Origin: Chlorobiota bacterium
Lineage (GTDB): Bacteria; Bacteroidota; Bacteroidia; Bacteroidales; JAADGE01
Direction of reading: 5' to 3'
Length of the DNA: 5,861 nt
NCBI GenBank assembly: GCA_030592825.1
Contig: JAUVIG010000252.1
Coordinates: 1-5,861 of the forward strand
Below are positions 4,952-5,861 of this stretch, piece by piece. Numbering within the stretch: position 1 is the first letter of the stretch; each line of letters starts with the position of its first letter. The notes beneath the pieces are model-generated. The model was not told the DNA's origin. It saw only the letters and a program-made list of their open reading frames with translations, and ran no database searches. Made by a program: the position numbers and the translations under genes.

Positions 4952-5861
4952 TGACAGATATATCCGTAGTAATATCTTTACTGAATGAAGAAGAATCATT
5001 GCCTGAACTTTGTGAGTGGATAACTAAAGTTTGTGATAATGAAAAGTTATCATATGAAATAATAATGATTGATGACGGAAGTAAAGATAATTCTTGGAAT
5101 GTAATTGAGCGATTAGCTGAAGAAAATAAAAATATAAAAGGTATAAAGTTTATTAAAAATTACGGAAAATCCGCTGCAATTTTTGAAGGTTTTACTGTTG
5201 CTGCAGGTGATGTTGTAATAACTATGGATGCCGATCTTCAAGATAATCCTGAGGAAATCCCGGAATTATATAAAATGATAATGAATGATGATTACGATTT
5301 GGTTTCCGGATGGAAGAAAAAAAGATATGATCCTTTATTCAGTAAAAATTTGCCGAGTAAGTTTTTCAATCTTACAGCAAGAAGGGTAAGTGGGCTGAAA
5401 TTACATGATTTCAATTGCGGTTTAAAAGCATATAAAAACAAAGTTGTTAAAAGTATTGAAGTTTACGGTGAAATGCACAGATACATACCAATTCTCGTTA
5501 AACAAGCCGGATATTCTAAAATCGGAGAGAAAATCGTAAAACATCAAGAACGGAAATACGGTAAATCGAAATTCGGAATTGAAAGGTTTATTAACGGATT
5601 CTTAGACCTGCTTTCAATTACATTTATTACAAGATTTGCAAAACGGCCGATGCACTTTTTCGGCACAATAGGATCCTTTAGTTTTTTTGCAGGATTTGGA
5701 ATACTGATTTATTTATCAATTGCAAAAATATTTTGGGCACAATATGCAATGACAGATCGTCCTTTATTTTTCTTGGGTTTATTGGCAATAATATTCGGGA
5801 GTCAGTTATTTCTTACAGGCTTACTCGCTGATCTTGTTTCGAGAACTTCGCAAGACAGGAA
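4948..5861 (+). CDS. GT2 family glycosyltransferase, polyprenyl-phosphate type (3' truncated)
   Basis: The frame runs from ATG 4948 (a second ATG at 4951 is equally possible) to the window end without a stop, giving 304 residues plus two bases. Features: start of the GT-A fold, ISVVISLLNEEESLPEL (5-21); DDGS (42-45); NYGKSAAIFEGF (71-82); metal-binding DADLQD (94-99); the conserved NCGLKAY (156-162); and QERKYGKSKFG (200-210). Two C-terminal hydrophobic segments follow, at about 235-262 and 272-297. This is the DPM1/GtrB/ArnC-like layout, in which a sugar passes from a nucleotide donor to undecaprenyl or another polyprenyl phosphate on the inner face of the cytoplasmic membrane, for later use in glycan or lipid decoration. 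Family members are about 310-320 residues, so only a few residues are missing. Donor sugar unknown. A-rich sequence before the start is usual for the phylum. Confidence 0.92.
   Translation, partial: MMTDISVVISLLNEEESLPELCEWITKVCDNEKLSYEIIMIDDGSKDNSWNVIERLAEENKNIKGIKFIKNYGKSAAIFEGFTVAAGDVVITMDADLQDNPEEIPELYKMIMNDDYDLVSGWKKKRYDPLFSKNLPSKFFNLTARRVSGLKLHDFNCGLKAYKNKVVKSIEVYGEMHRYIPILVKQAGYSKIGEKIVKHQERKYGKSKFGIERFINGFLDLLSITFITRFAKRPMHFFGTIGSFSFFAGFGILIYLSIAKIFWAQYAMTDRPLFFLGLLAIIFGSQLFLTGLLADLVSRTSQDR

Overview
The window looks like a low-GC chromosomal segment of a member of the Bacteroidota (Bacteroidetes). Three things point there. The first gene ends in a type IX secretion (T9SS) C-terminal sorting domain, which is largely confined to that phylum. 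The ATP-binding protein at 1913-2563 closely follows the Bacteroidetes LolD pattern. Start codons lack clear Shine-Dalgarno sequences and are often preceded by A-rich sequence. Species cannot be named from the sequence.

Layout. (1) 3-1010, plus strand: the C-terminal 335 residues of a large secreted protein; its N-terminus lies outside the window. (2) 1011-1394: a gene-free stretch packed with hairpins. A 20-nt inverted repeat (1040-1059 with 1264-1283) encloses six local stem-loops, and a seventh lies just outside. (3) 1395-1844, plus strand: a small, very AT-rich membrane protein with about five hydrophobic segments, flanked by an 8-bp direct repeat (TAAGTTGT) and by short inverted half-sites, so it resembles an integron-type gene cassette or an insertion. 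(4) 1913-4406, minus strand: a compact, probably co-transcribed group in the order aminotransferase, LptC-like lipoprotein, LolD-like ATPase, with gaps of 26 and 17 bp. (5) 4505-4762, minus strand: an unrecognised small protein. (6) 4948-5861, plus strand: a polyprenyl-phosphate-type GT2 glycosyltransferase, cut by the window end near its C-terminus. A Bacteroidetes-type -7 promoter element lies upstream of it.

How it fits together. Most of the identifiable genes concern the cell envelope: T9SS cargo, LPS transport (LptC), lipoprotein or LPS ABC transport (LolD-like), and lipid-linked sugar transfer (GT2). The aminotransferase is the metabolic exception and is the first gene of the minus-strand group.

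No complete new system is evident. The most unusual parts are the hairpin-rich element at 1040-1318 and the cassette-like borders of the gene beside it. Both occupy the only clearly accessory-looking part of the window.
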